The notes under the pieces are model-generated. The model worked only from the letters and a program-made list of their open reading frames with translations. It had not been told where the DNA came from and searched no databases. Both the position numbers and the translations under genes were made by a program. From NCBI RefSeq assembly GCF_014844075.1, contig NZ_CP062165.1, positions 7,130,001 through 7,194,000 of the forward strand: 64,000 nt of DNA, in the 5' to 3' direction. Below, in pieces: positions 42,998 to 52,100 of this stretch; the first letter of the stretch is position 1; each line of letters opens with the position of its first letter. This DNA comes from Paenibacillus sp. JNUCC-31. GTDB lineage: Bacteria > Bacillota > Bacilli > Paenibacillales > Paenibacillaceae.

Positions 42998-43861
42998 ATG
43001 AATGACAAATTGAACAACTATTTGAACGGCGTGTTCGCACCTTACGATGGGGTAAAAAGTGTTACCGAATTAAAGGCTGACCTGCTTTCCGATCTGCAGG
43101 AGCGGTTCCATGAACTTAAAGCCGAGGGCAAGGACGATGAAACTGCGTTTGAAATGACCATTGCAAGCATCGGCGACATTGAGCAAACGGTACAAGAGGT
43201 GGCTAACCTTTCCCGATCGCTGGAACGACAGGTGGTAACCAATTTAAGCGCGAGTAACCTGGTGAAGAGTGACTTTGCGGGTGTCATCGCGCATAAAGGG
43301 AAATTTGAAGGGAGTGCGTTACCGGGCTCTGACTTTACGGGTGCTGACTTGACTGGTAGCACATTTGCGAGCAGTGATGTCCGCGAAGCTATTTTTGACC
43401 AGGCCAATCTGACGGATTGCAACTTTTCCACCCTTGACCTATCGCATGCGAGCTTCCATAAGTCCATACTTGTACGAACCAATATCAGCAAATCGGGGCT
43501 GGACGGAGCAAAATTCAAAGATGTAAAACTGACTGACGTTAAGCTGACCATGAACGACCTCAGAAAAACCATCTTTGAAAACTGTATCTTTGATGGCGTG
43601 GAGTTCAAATCTTCCGATCTGGGAGGGGTGTGTTTTGACGGGCAAACCTTCATCGGCGTCAAGTTTGACAAATCGGCGCTAAACAACGTTTCGTTTAAGG
43701 ACGCTACCCTCAAAAATGTGTCTTTCCCTGTGTCCGTTCTCTCCAAGAAGTATTACCGTGCCATCAAAACCATCTGCTTTGATGGCGCAATGATGGATAA
43801 ACTGACCTATGCCGCCCTTAAAGGCATGGATGCCGATTTGTCAAAGGTTACCGTTATTTAA
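42998..43861 (+). CDS. HAAS-like helical domain fused to a pentapeptide-repeat domain
   Basis: A 287-residue soluble protein. Residues about 1-75 (LNNYLNGVFAPYDGVKSVTELKADLLSDLQERF, FEMTIASIGDIEQ) look like the HAAS/DUF1700-type helical domain usually attached to membrane proteins co-encoded with PadR. Residues about 85-270 are pentapeptide-like repeats of the A[DN]Lxx form: NLVKSDFAG, GSDFTGADLTGSTFASSD, ANLTDCNFSTLDLSHASFH, ISKSGLDGAKFKDVKLTDV. This builds a right-handed beta-helix, which in Qnr-type proteins mimics DNA. It sits between PadR (14-base gap) and the ABC ATPase (12-base gap). A resistance or regulatory role is plausible but unproven. Confidence 0.82.
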   Translation: MNDKLNNYLNGVFAPYDGVKSVTELKADLLSDLQERFHELKAEGKDDETAFEMTIASIGDIEQTVQEVANLSRSLERQVVTNLSASNLVKSDFAGVIAHKGKFEGSALPGSDFTGADLTGSTFASSDVREAIFDQANLTDCNFSTLDLSHASFHKSILVRTNISKSGLDGAKFKDVKLTDVKLTMNDLRKTIFENCIFDGVEFKSSDLGGVCFDGQTFIGVKFDKSALNNVSFKDATLKNVSFPVSVLSKKYYRAIKTICFDGAMMDKLTYAALKGMDADLSKVTVI

Positions 43862-43873
43862 GGAGGGGAAAAC

Positions 43874-44635
43874 ATGCAAATCAAGTCGATTCAAGTGAGT
43901 GGGCTGCAAAAGTCCTACAAGCAGCTGCAAGTCCTAAAGGGCGTAGACTTCGAGGTGGATAAGGGAAGTATTTTTGCCCTGCTCGGCTCCAACGGGGCGG
44001 GCAAGACAACGGTTGTCAAAATTCTCACCACGCTGCTCAAACCAGACAGCGGAACTGTCACCGTAAACGGATTCGACGTTGCATCCAAGCCGGACAATGT
44101 GCGGCAGGAGATCAGTCTGACCGGGCAATTTGCCGCAGTGGATGAAATGCTGACCGGACGGGAAAATCTGATCATGATTGCCAAGCTGCGTTACCTCAAA
44201 AATCCGCGTCAGGTTGCAGACGATATGCTTACACGTTTTGGTCTGACAGAGGCTGCCGAGCGCAGGGCGTCTACGTATTCAGGGGGTATGCGCCGCAGGC
44301 TCGACATCGCCTTGAGTCTCGTGGGAAAACCACAGATCGTTTTCCTCGACGAGCCGACCACTGGGCTTGACCCCGAGTCACGCATCGAGGTTTGGAAGAT
44401 TGTCCAGGAGCTTGCCGCCGGAGGTACGACGATATTTCTCACTACACAGTATTTGGAGGAGGCTGAGCAGCTTGCCGACCGAATTGCCATTCTGCACGAA
44501 GGCAGGATTATCGCGAATGGCACGCTCTCGGAGCTGAAAAAGCTGTTCCCACAAGCCAAGGTGGAGTATGTTGAAAAGCAGCCGTCATTAGAGGAGATAT
44601 TCCTCGCAATCGTCGGTAAGAAGGAGGCCGTGTAA
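43874..44635 (+). CDS. ABC exporter ATP-binding protein (DrrA-like)
   Basis: A 253-residue ATPase. Walker A is LGSNGAGKTTVVK, the signature YSGGMRRRLDIALSL, Walker B IVFLDEPTTGLDPES and the switch His lies in FLTTQYLEEAEQLADRI. The TTQYLEEA and GMRRRLD forms are those of the DrrA/daunorubicin exporter group. It pairs with the permease that starts right after its stop codon. It should drive export of a drug or lipid-like substrate. Confidence 0.95.
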   Translation: MQIKSIQVSGLQKSYKQLQVLKGVDFEVDKGSIFALLGSNGAGKTTVVKILTTLLKPDSGTVTVNGFDVASKPDNVRQEISLTGQFAAVDEMLTGRENLIMIAKLRYLKNPRQVADDMLTRFGLTEAAERRASTYSGGMRRRLDIALSLVGKPQIVFLDEPTTGLDPESRIEVWKIVQELAAGGTTIFLTTQYLEEAEQLADRIAILHEGRIIANGTLSELKKLFPQAKVEYVEKQPSLEEIFLAIVGKKEAV

Positions 44636-45412
44636 ATGGAAGCCGTAAAGAAACACTTTTTTAGCGATATGGGTGTTATGCTCGGGCGCTCCATGCGCCA
44701 TATTACCCGCAGTATGGACACCATCGTCACCGTCACCATCATGCCGATCGCAATGATGTTGCTGTTCGTCTATGTGTTAGGCGGCGCCATTCAAGCCGGA
44801 ACGGATAACTATGTGAATTACCTGTTGCCCGGCATTCTGCTGATTGCGATTGCCAGCGGAGTATCCTACACGGCTTTCCGTCTGTTCACCGATGTGCAGC
44901 GGGGCATAATGGAGCGATTTCACACCATGCCGATTTCACGTTCCGCCGTTCTGTGGGGACATGTGCTGACCTCGCTGGTATCCAACGCCATTTCGGTCAT
45001 TGTCATCATTCTCGTCGCGCTTGTTATGGGCTTTCGTTCATCGGCAGGGATTCTGCCATGGCTTGCGGTAGCCGGCATACTCTTGCTGTTTACGCTGGCA
45101 TTGACTTGGGTCGCAGCAATCGCAGGTCTGTACGCTAAAACGGTGGATGGCGCAAGCGCCTTTTCCTATCCGATTATCTTCCTGCCATTTATCAGCTCGG
45201 CGTTTGTGCCGACCGAGTCGATGCCATTGGTTGTTCGCGCCTTTGCCGAAAACCAGCCGGTGACGGCGATCGTGGAAGCCATTCGTGCGCTATTGTCAGA
45301 TCAGCCGGTTGGCAATGATATATGGATCGCTCTTGCGTGGTGTATTGGGATTTTGCTCGTAGCGTACTTTTTTGCAATGAGGGCGTACAAAAAGGGAATA
45401 AGAACTAACTAA
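44636..45412 (+). CDS. ABC-2 type exporter permease (DrrB-like)
   Basis: A 258-residue membrane protein with six predicted helices. It has MEAVKKHFFSDMGVMLGRSMRHITR, VMLLFVYVLGG-like segments (MMLLFVYVLGGAI), the RGIMERFHTMPISRSAVLWGHVL amphipathic region and a C-terminal ENQPVTAIVEAIRALL, typical of ABC-2 permeases of the DrrB kind. It starts immediately after the ATPase stop, so the two are translated together. Last gene of the PadR operon, followed by the recurring hairpin terminator. Confidence 0.93.
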   Translation: MEAVKKHFFSDMGVMLGRSMRHITRSMDTIVTVTIMPIAMMLLFVYVLGGAIQAGTDNYVNYLLPGILLIAIASGVSYTAFRLFTDVQRGIMERFHTMPISRSAVLWGHVLTSLVSNAISVIVIILVALVMGFRSSAGILPWLAVAGILLLFTLALTWVAAIAGLYAKTVDGASAFSYPIIFLPFISSAFVPTESMPLVVRAFAENQPVTAIVEAIRALLSDQPVGNDIWIALAWCIGILLVAYFFAMRAYKKGIRTN

Positions 45413-45487
45413 GGAAGCATTTAAAAGAAAATGCCAGGCCGGGAGATATACTCGCAGGCTTGTGTTGAGGGGCAAAGAAACATTATC

Positions 45488-45524
45488 CCATTAAAAGTCG
45501 CTATTTTAGCGGCCTTTTTGTTTT
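45488..45524 (+). terminator. Terminator, recurring GTCGCTATTTTAGCGGC hairpin
   Basis: Same CCCATTAAAAG leader and hairpin as at 35043, followed by CTTTTTGTTTT, about 75 bases after the ABC permease stop. Confidence 0.85.
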
Positions 45525-45666
45525 ATGAGGATACGTTTTTAGGGGTCCAGCATTTTAGGGTCTGAATAATGCATTTCATCCCATATTCGCTCCGAAACCT
45601 ATGATAAAATAGTATATTCGAGAGTGAAATTCAGAGTCGATGTCAAAGAAGGGCGGATGTTCCCAC

Positions 45667-46407
45667 ATGTTCAATGTTGCAATCTGTGATGACGAGGAGA
45701 AACAAAGAGAACTTGTAAAAATGATGCTAATCTCCTTATCCCTAAAAACGAATATTGATTTCCAAATTACATTATTTGCATCCGGTGAGCAGCTCGTCTC
45801 TCATTATAAAAACGTGGGGGACACGTTTCATGTTCTGATCTTGGATGTAGAGATGAGTGGAATGAATGGAATCCAGACAGCCAAAGAAATCAGGAATATG
45901 AAGTATCTGGATGTACAAATCATGTTTCTGACCAGCTACCCCGAGTATATGGTGGAGAGCTTTGATGTAGTAACTTTTCAATATCTGATCAAACCAATCC
46001 TGCCGGATATCTTCGAGGAAAAAATGATTAAGCTGTGCCAATATTTTAAAGCGCTGGACAAAAAGTATGTACTGATTAAGTCAGATTATGAAGAACTTCT
46101 ATTGAAATACGATGATATTCTCTGGATTGAAGTCATGAAAAGTTTGACGATCAAGAACAAATTAAAATTTGTGACTCAGGAGAATTCGCATGAGAGCAAA
46201 GGCATCCTTTCCAGTTATGCCACCGCCTTGAAAGACCATGGTTTCCTGCAGATTCATCGTTCAATTATCATCAACCTGCTGCATGTTCAGAAGTTTGCGG
46301 GTACCCAGGTCGTCATGTTAAATGGCACCGTGTTGCCTATAGGGCGTTCCAAAGTCAAAGAAGTCAAGGATGCCTACACCAAATTTATGATTATGAGGAT
46401 TCAATGA
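45667..46407 (+). CDS. LytTR-type response regulator (AgrA/ComE-like)
   Basis: A 246-residue two-component regulator. The receiver domain (about 1-120) begins FNVAICDDEEKQRELV with the acidic pair, has HVLILDVEMSGMNGIQTAKEI with the phosphorylated Asp, and FLTSYPEYMVESFDVVTFQYLIKPI with the conserved Thr/Ser and Lys. The LytTR DNA-binding domain (about 140-245) has IQIHRSIIINL-like QIHRSIIINLLHVQKFAG and LPIGRSKVKEV. It is upstream of its GHKL kinase with one base between them. No AgrB/AgrD peptide-signal genes are adjacent. The ATG at 45667 opens the conserved domain; the longer frame from 45640 adds no homologous sequence. Confidence 0.92.
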   Translation: MFNVAICDDEEKQRELVKMMLISLSLKTNIDFQITLFASGEQLVSHYKNVGDTFHVLILDVEMSGMNGIQTAKEIRNMKYLDVQIMFLTSYPEYMVESFDVVTFQYLIKPILPDIFEEKMIKLCQYFKALDKKYVLIKSDYEELLLKYDDILWIEVMKSLTIKNKLKFVTQENSHESKGILSSYATALKDHGFLQIHRSIIINLLHVQKFAGTQVVMLNGTVLPIGRSKVKEVKDAYTKFMIMRIQ

Positions 46408-46408
46408 T

Positions 46409-47707
46409 ATGGATACTTATATGATCTTGTCCGTCATCGGGATTCCCTTACTTATGGCATTCCAGGTGAGTTTTTATTTCGATTCAGTGCTAGGCAAGAC
46501 TAAACGAAAACCATATAGAGCAATCTACTTCATTGTATTTGTCGTGCTGGGTTATTTCTATTTGGCATCTTCATTTTCACCCGTCGTTTCGTCCGCTTTT
46601 GCATTGTTATTCATCTTCAGCCTGGCACAATCCTATAAGGTGGAATTTATAATAAAACTTGTTTTTACTATCCTCTATGCAGTACTGCTCACAACGGTAA
46701 ATTACATTGCCGTATATATTATGAGTGCGATCGACTCCACGGATTATAGCATATGGGATCATTTCGACGTGGAATATCATTGGGTGTTCTCCAAAGTGAT
46801 GCTGCTTGGTTGCAGTATCATGTTCATTGTTATCCAGATTGTTCGTTTGATTGCCAAACGGAGAAGTTTCGCTATGCATTATCGTTATTATTTCTTGTTT
46901 CTGATCGTACCCACCATTACGATCTATCAGATCAATGTGGCCTCGACTTATAGTGAAAAAAACATATATTACGTCGTCTCCGTACTGGGCTCCCTTTTTC
47001 TCAATGTGTTCATTGTTTATATATTCGATAATATGGTAGAAAAGGTTCAGCTCGCGAATGAAAATGCCCAGTTGCAGCGTCAGATGGATTATCAGGATGC
47101 CAATTATGAGAAGACGGTGCACAGTTTTAAAAATGTGAAAAGCATTATTCACGATATCAATCAGCAGTTCCTATACATTGATGAATGCATTAAGCAAAAC
47201 AAGCTGGATTCGGCAGGAGATCATATTAAACTCACATTGAATAAGATTGAAGGAGCATACCAGCGGGTGAACTCCGGCAATCTAGTCATCGATGCGCTTG
47301 TTACGAATACCATTGCTCTAGGGCAGGCAAACGGGATCAAAATTGATACCCGAATTCAGCTCCATTCACAACATGTCCTCATTGATCGATATGACCTGTG
47401 CGTTGTACTCGGTAACATGCTGGATAATGCCATCGAAGCTTCCAAGAAAGTAAGACATGCCGAAGACAGATATATCCTGATCGCGATTCATTCTACAGCG
47501 TCAGCTCTTGTCATCCAGATTCTGAATCATGTGGAGCAAAAACTGGCTCACTTAAAGACGGAGAAACCCAACCCGGAGTATCATGGGATCGGTCTGACCA
47601 ATATATCGAGAATGTGCGAAAAGTATGGTGGACATATGAGTATTGAGAACCATCATCGAACATTCAATAACATGGTCGTGCTTCCTTTTGACATGAACAA
47701 TCCCTGA
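46409..47707 (+). CDS. AgrC-like sensor histidine kinase (GHKL, HATPase_c_5)
   Basis: A 432-residue membrane kinase. Six to seven hydrophobic segments fill residues about 1-210. A coiled region (NENAQLQRQMDYQDANYEKTVHSFKNVKSIIHDINQQF) contains the likely phosphorylated His in IIHDINQQ. The ATPase domain has VVLGNMLDNAIEASKK (N box) and YHGIGLTNISRMCEKYGG (G box). The layout is that of AgrC/CitA-like GHKL kinases that sense peptides or membrane signals. It is translationally coupled to the response regulator. Confidence 0.9.
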   Translation: MDTYMILSVIGIPLLMAFQVSFYFDSVLGKTKRKPYRAIYFIVFVVLGYFYLASSFSPVVSSAFALLFIFSLAQSYKVEFIIKLVFTILYAVLLTTVNYIAVYIMSAIDSTDYSIWDHFDVEYHWVFSKVMLLGCSIMFIVIQIVRLIAKRRSFAMHYRYYFLFLIVPTITIYQINVASTYSEKNIYYVVSVLGSLFLNVFIVYIFDNMVEKVQLANENAQLQRQMDYQDANYEKTVHSFKNVKSIIHDINQQFLYIDECIKQNKLDSAGDHIKLTLNKIEGAYQRVNSGNLVIDALVTNTIALGQANGIKIDTRIQLHSQHVLIDRYDLCVVLGNMLDNAIEASKKVRHAEDRYILIAIHSTASALVIQILNHVEQKLAHLKTEKPNPEYHGIGLTNISRMCEKYGGHMSIENHHRTFNNMVVLPFDMNNP

Positions 47708-47731
47708 ACATACCGTTCAGGGATTGTTTTT
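47695..47731 (+). terminator. Terminator overlapping the kinase stop codon
   Basis: AACAATCCCTGAAC and GTTCAGGGATTGTT form a perfect 14-bp stem with a 4-base loop, followed by TTTTTT. The kinase stop TGA is inside the left arm. Confidence 0.9.
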
Positions 47732-47741
47732 TTCCGTTCAC
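47711..47741 (+). promoter_or_regulatory. Candidate LytTR direct-repeat site upstream of the serine hydrolase gene
   Basis: ACCGTTCAG (from 47712) and TCCGTTCAC (from 47733) are direct repeats 21 bases apart. AgrA/LytTR proteins bind such 9-bp repeats (ACNGTTNNG-like) with about 21-bp spacing. A further TCGTTC follows at 47751. The first repeat lies in the terminator stem, so the site may be fortuitous. Confidence 0.35.
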
Positions 47742-47823
47742 GGCTCATTATCGTTCTAAATGCCTCTTCCCGGATATGATGAATGCAATCATACAAGCAG
47801 CATCATAAGGAGGAAGTTATTAA

Positions 47824-49875
47824 ATGAAAAAATTAATCAGTATGTTATGTACAGCTGTGCTTGTGATCACACCCATGACACATGCCATGGCAGAGTCGAA
47901 CAAGGGCTCAACGATTGAAGATCAGGCCAACAAAATTGCCACAGAGATGGTGCAAAATTATGGGGTTACAGGACTCCAATATGCCATCAGGGATGAAGGG
48001 AAGATCATTTTGTCGGACAGTGTTGGATTTCATGACAAGGCATCCCAAAAACCAGTCGACAAGGACACGATGTTTGGCATAGGCTCGGTTAGCAAAATGG
48101 TTGTTACGGCTGCCACGATGATGCTGGTCGATTCCGGTAAAATAGATCTGGATCAGCCTCTTACTTCGTATATCAAAGACTTCGAAATGGCCGATGCCCG
48201 ATATACTCAAATTACGCCGCGCATGCTGATGAACCATTCATCCGGGCTCTACGGCACACATTATGGGAACAGCATGTTGTTTGACGATAATGATACCCGC
48301 AATCATGATGAATTATTTCTCAAACTGAAGTCAGAAAAGCTTAAATCTAAACCGGGAGCCTATTCCGTTTATTGTAATGATGGCTTCCAGTTGCTTGAGA
48401 TATTGGTTGAACGGGTGAGTGGATTAAGCTACAGCGAATATATTGCCAAGTTCATCAGCAATCCGTTACAGCTGGAAGCAACCAAGACCCCTCTTGATTC
48501 TTTTGATAGAAACCGACTATCAGAAACATATTGGCCTACGATTGAAACAAAACTCCCTATTGAAAATGCCAATATTATCGGTACAGGTGGTATCTATTCG
48601 ACTGCAGAAGAATTGAGCCAATTCGCTGAAGTGTTGATGGGGAACAGACCCGACATTCTGTCCAAATCTTCGGCAGAGTCCATGCAAAATCATGAATATC
48701 GTCATGGAATCTGGGTGCCTGAAGAAAGAAATACCTTCAACTACGGTCTGGGTTGGGATGCTGTTGCACTTGCACCGTTCAGCGATTACGGCGTTACTGC
48801 ACTTACCAAAGGTGGAGACACCATGCTGTATCATGCCTCGTTAATCACTATACCTGAACATGATATATCGATGGCGGTTCTTTCTTCTGGCGGATCTTCC
48901 ATCTATAACCAGATGTTTGCCAGCAAAGTTCTGTTGGAGGTTCTGGAGGATCAGGGTATCATTGAGGAAATCAAACCCGATCAAACGTTCTCAGCACCCG
49001 TCAAAGTGAAAATGCCGGCAGAGTTGACTGCATATTCCGGCCTTTATGGCACGGTAGGTACAACGCTGAATATAGACATTAAAAATAGCGAGTTCAAACT
49101 GCCGGCTTTACAGGGAGGACTTATTCCGGAACAGAAATATGTGTACACAGGTGAAGGACAATTTACGAGTTCCGATGGAAGTGTGAAGGTCCGTTTTGAA
49201 AAAGAACGTAACGACAAGGTGTATGTTAATGTTCAAGCGAATATAACGTTACCCGGTTTAGGCCAAACGGTGATGAATACCTATGATTATCAAAAACTGG
49301 AACAAAATCCATTGGACGTAACAACGAAAGCGAAATGGGAAGCACGCAACGGCTCGAAATATTACGCGCTGGATGAAAAAATAACGTCGATCTTCTATCT
49401 GCTTCCTTCGATGCTGATCAAGAACCTGTCCGTCGATACGGAGAATGGATATACGAATGGCACAAAAGTCATTGATCCGAACAACGCAAAGAATGTGGTT
49501 GAGATTCCTGTTATGAATGGAAGAGATGCATTCGACTTGCAACTCCACACAAAGAATGGAGCTGAAGTTTTGATTCAGGATGGACAGGAGTACATCGCAG
49601 AGGATGCCATAACACCGATCTTTGGCGGCAAAACAGGAGTTACCACCATTCCGTCAAACGGGCAAGCCCGGTGGTATGCTATCGACTCCCGTTCCGCGAA
49701 CAAATCGTTAACCGTTGATTCTCCGGAGAGCGGAGGGTATGCCGTGTATAACGATAAAGGTGAAGTGGTTCACTTTTCCGTAGCGACCCATCAACAATCG
49801 ACGCAGCTTCCCAAAGGTGGTTATATCGTTTTTGGTGGTGAAGCCGGAGATAGCTTTAAAACCCACTTAAAGTAA
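47824..49875 (+). CDS. Secreted serine hydrolase (beta-lactamase/class C, PBP4*-like) with C-terminal extension
   Basis: A 683-residue exported protein. Signal peptide (residues 1-23, cleavage near AMA-E). The beta-lactamase domain (about 35-385) has the nucleophile motif SVSK (Ser88, Lys91), the second motif YCND and, near the end, the HASL region that replaces the KTG triad. The C-terminal 300 residues contain beta-rich segments (YSGLYGTVGTTLNID, FTSSDGSVKVRFEKE), as in the esterase/DD-peptidase group of Bacillales. It may trim peptidoglycan peptides or cleave D-amino-acid peptides or esters. AAGGAGGAAGTTATTAA precedes the ATG. It is directly downstream of the LytTR pair and possibly controlled by it. 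Confidence 0.88.
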   Translation: MKKLISMLCTAVLVITPMTHAMAESNKGSTIEDQANKIATEMVQNYGVTGLQYAIRDEGKIILSDSVGFHDKASQKPVDKDTMFGIGSVSKMVVTAATMMLVDSGKIDLDQPLTSYIKDFEMADARYTQITPRMLMNHSSGLYGTHYGNSMLFDDNDTRNHDELFLKLKSEKLKSKPGAYSVYCNDGFQLLEILVERVSGLSYSEYIAKFISNPLQLEATKTPLDSFDRNRLSETYWPTIETKLPIENANIIGTGGIYSTAEELSQFAEVLMGNRPDILSKSSAESMQNHEYRHGIWVPEERNTFNYGLGWDAVALAPFSDYGVTALTKGGDTMLYHASLITIPEHDISMAVLSSGGSSIYNQMFASKVLLEVLEDQGIIEEIKPDQTFSAPVKVKMPAELTAYSGLYGTVGTTLNIDIKNSEFKLPALQGGLIPEQKYVYTGEGQFTSSDGSVKVRFEKERNDKVYVNVQANITLPGLGQTVMNTYDYQKLEQNPLDVTTKAKWEARNGSKYYALDEKITSIFYLLPSMLIKNLSVDTENGYTNGTKVIDPNNAKNVVEIPVMNGRDAFDLQLHTKNGAEVLIQDGQEYIAEDAITPIFGGKTGVTTIPSNGQARWYAIDSRSANKSLTVDSPESGGYAVYNDKGEVVHFSVATHQQSTQLPKGGYIVFGGEAGDSFKTHLK

Positions 49876-49940
49876 ATTGCTGCTTAACTATTTTAAACAC
49901 AACTGACGCAGAAAAGTGAGCTTATTCCACTTTCGTTCAT

Positions 49941-49983
49941 GCAAAAAAGAGCCCTTCCCTTCGTATTGAAGGGAGGGGCTTGT
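49941..49983. terminator. Hairpin terminator after the serine hydrolase
   Basis: AGCCCTTCCCTTC and GAAGGGAGGGGCT form a 13-bp stem with one mismatch. The T-tract is better on the minus-strand side (AAAAAA precedes the left arm) than after the right arm. Confidence 0.6.
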
Positions 49984-50079
49984 CGTGTTTTGAATATCTT
50001 GCCCTTTTTTATTCACAGCCTTGTCAAATTAATCGAAACTGAATAATCTATCACATACCACAAAAGAGGGGGAAGAAGC

Positions 50080-50205
50080 ATGAGTGAAGTAGGAAATAGA
50101 AATGTAGGAGGACTTGGTGGAGGATACGGTAGTTTCACGTCCATCGGTGCAATTCTGGTTCTCTTTATTTTGTTGGTCATTATCTCCAAAGCTTTCTTAG
50201 TTTAA
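50080..50205 (+). CDS. YjcZ family sporulation-type membrane micropeptide
   Basis: A 41-residue peptide: a glycine-rich start (VGGLGGGYGSFTSIGA), then one hydrophobic helix ILVLFILLVIISKAFLV to the stop. This matches the YjcZ family of spore-forming bacteria, many members of which belong to the sporulation or spore coat set. AGAGGGGGAAGA precedes the ATG, and the recurring hairpin terminator is 41 bases after the stop, so it is an independent gene. The exact role is unknown. Confidence 0.82.
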   Translation: MSEVGNRNVGGLGGGYGSFTSIGAILVLFILLVIISKAFLV

Positions 50206-50245
50206 TATTTAGCTTGCAATTTGGGAAAAGAACAATGTTCTCTTC

Positions 50246-50272
50246 CAAGCCGCTAATATAGCGGCTTTTTCC
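50246..50272 (+). terminator. Terminator, recurring GCCGCTA...TAGCGGC hairpin
   Basis: AAGCCGCTAATATAGCGGCTTTTT: a variant of the recurring hairpin in opposite loop orientation, after the YjcZ-type gene. Confidence 0.85.
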
Positions 50273-50455
50273 ATTTCATCAAATATGATTTCACGCCAGA
50301 TCATCTGTTGTTTTCATCTACCATTGCTTTCTCTGCAAATACAAAAGTATATGGTTGCCAAAGGCCCTAATATATGAGGTAATATTGGTTGATAAGAATG
50401 GGATTCAATGGTGTTTTGGAGAAAAGGACATAACTAATGAAAATTGGAGGATCGC

Positions 50456-52078
50456 ATGTATAAACTGATGATCGTAGATGATGAATTACTCATGCGGGTT
50501 GGAATTCGTTCCATGCTGAGTTGGGAAGAGTACAATTTCCATGTAGTTGGTGAAGCCGGGAACGGAAAAGAAGCGTTGGACCTTGCGCTTGAAGTGAATC
50601 CCGATCTGATCATTACGGATATCAAGATGCCGATCATGGATGGGCTGCAACTTATACAAGAGGCTTCGATCGTACTGAACACCTGTAAGTATGTCATTCT
50701 TAGTAATTTTGACGAATTTCATTATGTGAAAGAGGCATTAAAACTGGGTGCCTCAGACTACTTGATTAAAAGCGAGATTACCGAAACCTCCCTTATCGAT
50801 CTCCTGATCGCCATTGAACAGAAATTGCAGAGCGAACAGGTTAACCCGACAAAAATCCCCTCTATGGCATATGATTATTCAAAGAGTCTTAGACATTTAA
50901 AGGATAGCTTCTTTCAAGATGTTGTAAGCGGATTCATAAGTGGAAAGGATACGGTCACCAAAGCTGAAGAATTGAATTTGCGGATCAGATCGGATCAGCT
51001 GGTTGTCATCAAATTCATCGTAAACTATTACGAGGATGCAAAGAAAAAATATGTGGAAAAGGGGGAGAAACTTCTCCGATTTTCCATTCTTAATATGATG
51101 GAGGAGATCATTCCGTCCAAATGGGAGAAGGAGATTTTCGTTGAAAGTTCGTCTGAGTATTGGATTATTGTCAATGTCTGTCCTGAGAGTGGATCAGTAC
51201 ACACCGATCTAAATAAACGATGTACTAAGCTTCTTTCCTCGATTAAGGACTTTATGAATCTATCGCTTACAGCGGGTGTAAGTACAATCGTTTCCGGTTT
51301 CCATTGTATTAGAACGGCATGCCAAGAAGCGGAATTCGCCCTAAGGCAGGGTTTCTTCACAGGCAGCAACCAGGTACTGTATTACGAGGACGTGATTCGA
51401 GCTCCAGCTCGGAAAGAAGTGAACGGAATGCTGACCTCCCAGCAAGAACGAGATTTTCTAAAATTGTGGGTAAGTAAAGACTACAAAAAGGCAGAGGATT
51501 TCCTTGAAGGAATACGATCTAATCTGGAGACGCTGCAAGCGGATGAGAGCAGTATCCGCAAGCAGTATATTATGGTGATGGAAACCATACACTCCCATTT
51601 ATCACGGGCTGCAGAAAGAGGCAAACCTTCTTTTAAGGAGAGATCCCCTTATGAAATCGTTCTGAAGGCAGAATATTGGGAGGATATTCACCAAGATATG
51701 CTGGCTCATATTACGTATTACTTTAAAGCCGATTTCCAGATTATGCAGGAACGTACCTATACTGACCTCGCCATTGAGTTGATCGACAAGTATTACGCCG
51801 AGGATATTTCATTGCAAAGTGTAGCTAACCAAATTAATGTCAATCCCTCGTATCTCAGCCGATTGTTCAAGCAGGAGAAGGGAGAGAACTTTATCTCTTA
51901 CTTGACACGAGTTCGGATCGAACATGCGAAGGCATATCTACTCAGCAGGGAATTGAAGGTATATGAAATTGCAGACAAGGTAGGTTACCATAACTACACC
52001 TATTTCAGTAAGATTTTCAAGAAATCTGTAGGGCTGACACCTGAGGAATATCGAGAATTGCAGCAGAGAATCATGTAA
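50456..52078 (+). CDS. YesN-type response regulator with AraC DNA-binding domain
   Basis: A 540-residue two-component regulator. The receiver domain (1-120) has YKLMIVDDELLMRVGIRSML, PDLIITDIKMPIMDGLQLIQ with the phosphorylated Asp, and ASDYLIKSE with the conserved Lys. A middle region of about 300 residues follows. The AraC-type double HTH (about 440-540) has ISLQSVANQINVNPSYLSRLFKQEKGENFISYL and KVYEIADKVGYHNYTYFSKIFKKSVGLTPEEYR. Start at ATG 50456, where TTGGAGG is five bases before. Co-transcribed with the YesM-type kinase. It probably activates the convergent sugar ABC importer. Confidence 0.94.
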   Translation: MYKLMIVDDELLMRVGIRSMLSWEEYNFHVVGEAGNGKEALDLALEVNPDLIITDIKMPIMDGLQLIQEASIVLNTCKYVILSNFDEFHYVKEALKLGASDYLIKSEITETSLIDLLIAIEQKLQSEQVNPTKIPSMAYDYSKSLRHLKDSFFQDVVSGFISGKDTVTKAEELNLRIRSDQLVVIKFIVNYYEDAKKKYVEKGEKLLRFSILNMMEEIIPSKWEKEIFVESSSEYWIIVNVCPESGSVHTDLNKRCTKLLSSIKDFMNLSLTAGVSTIVSGFHCIRTACQEAEFALRQGFFTGSNQVLYYEDVIRAPARKEVNGMLTSQQERDFLKLWVSKDYKKAEDFLEGIRSNLETLQADESSIRKQYIMVMETIHSHLSRAAERGKPSFKERSPYEIVLKAEYWEDIHQDMLAHITYYFKADFQIMQERTYTDLAIELIDKYYAEDISLQSVANQINVNPSYLSRLFKQEKGENFISYLTRVRIEHAKAYLLSRELKVYEIADKVGYHNYTYFSKIFKKSVGLTPEEYRELQQRIM

Positions 52079-52100
52079 TCCGTGAATAGAGGTGCATCTT

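Noticed and set aside
43042..43746. 234-codon minus-strand frame opposite the pentapeptide-repeat gene
   Set aside because: Long only because the opposite-strand repeat pattern avoids stops; serine/leucine-rich, no RBS, and the plus-strand gene has operon context.
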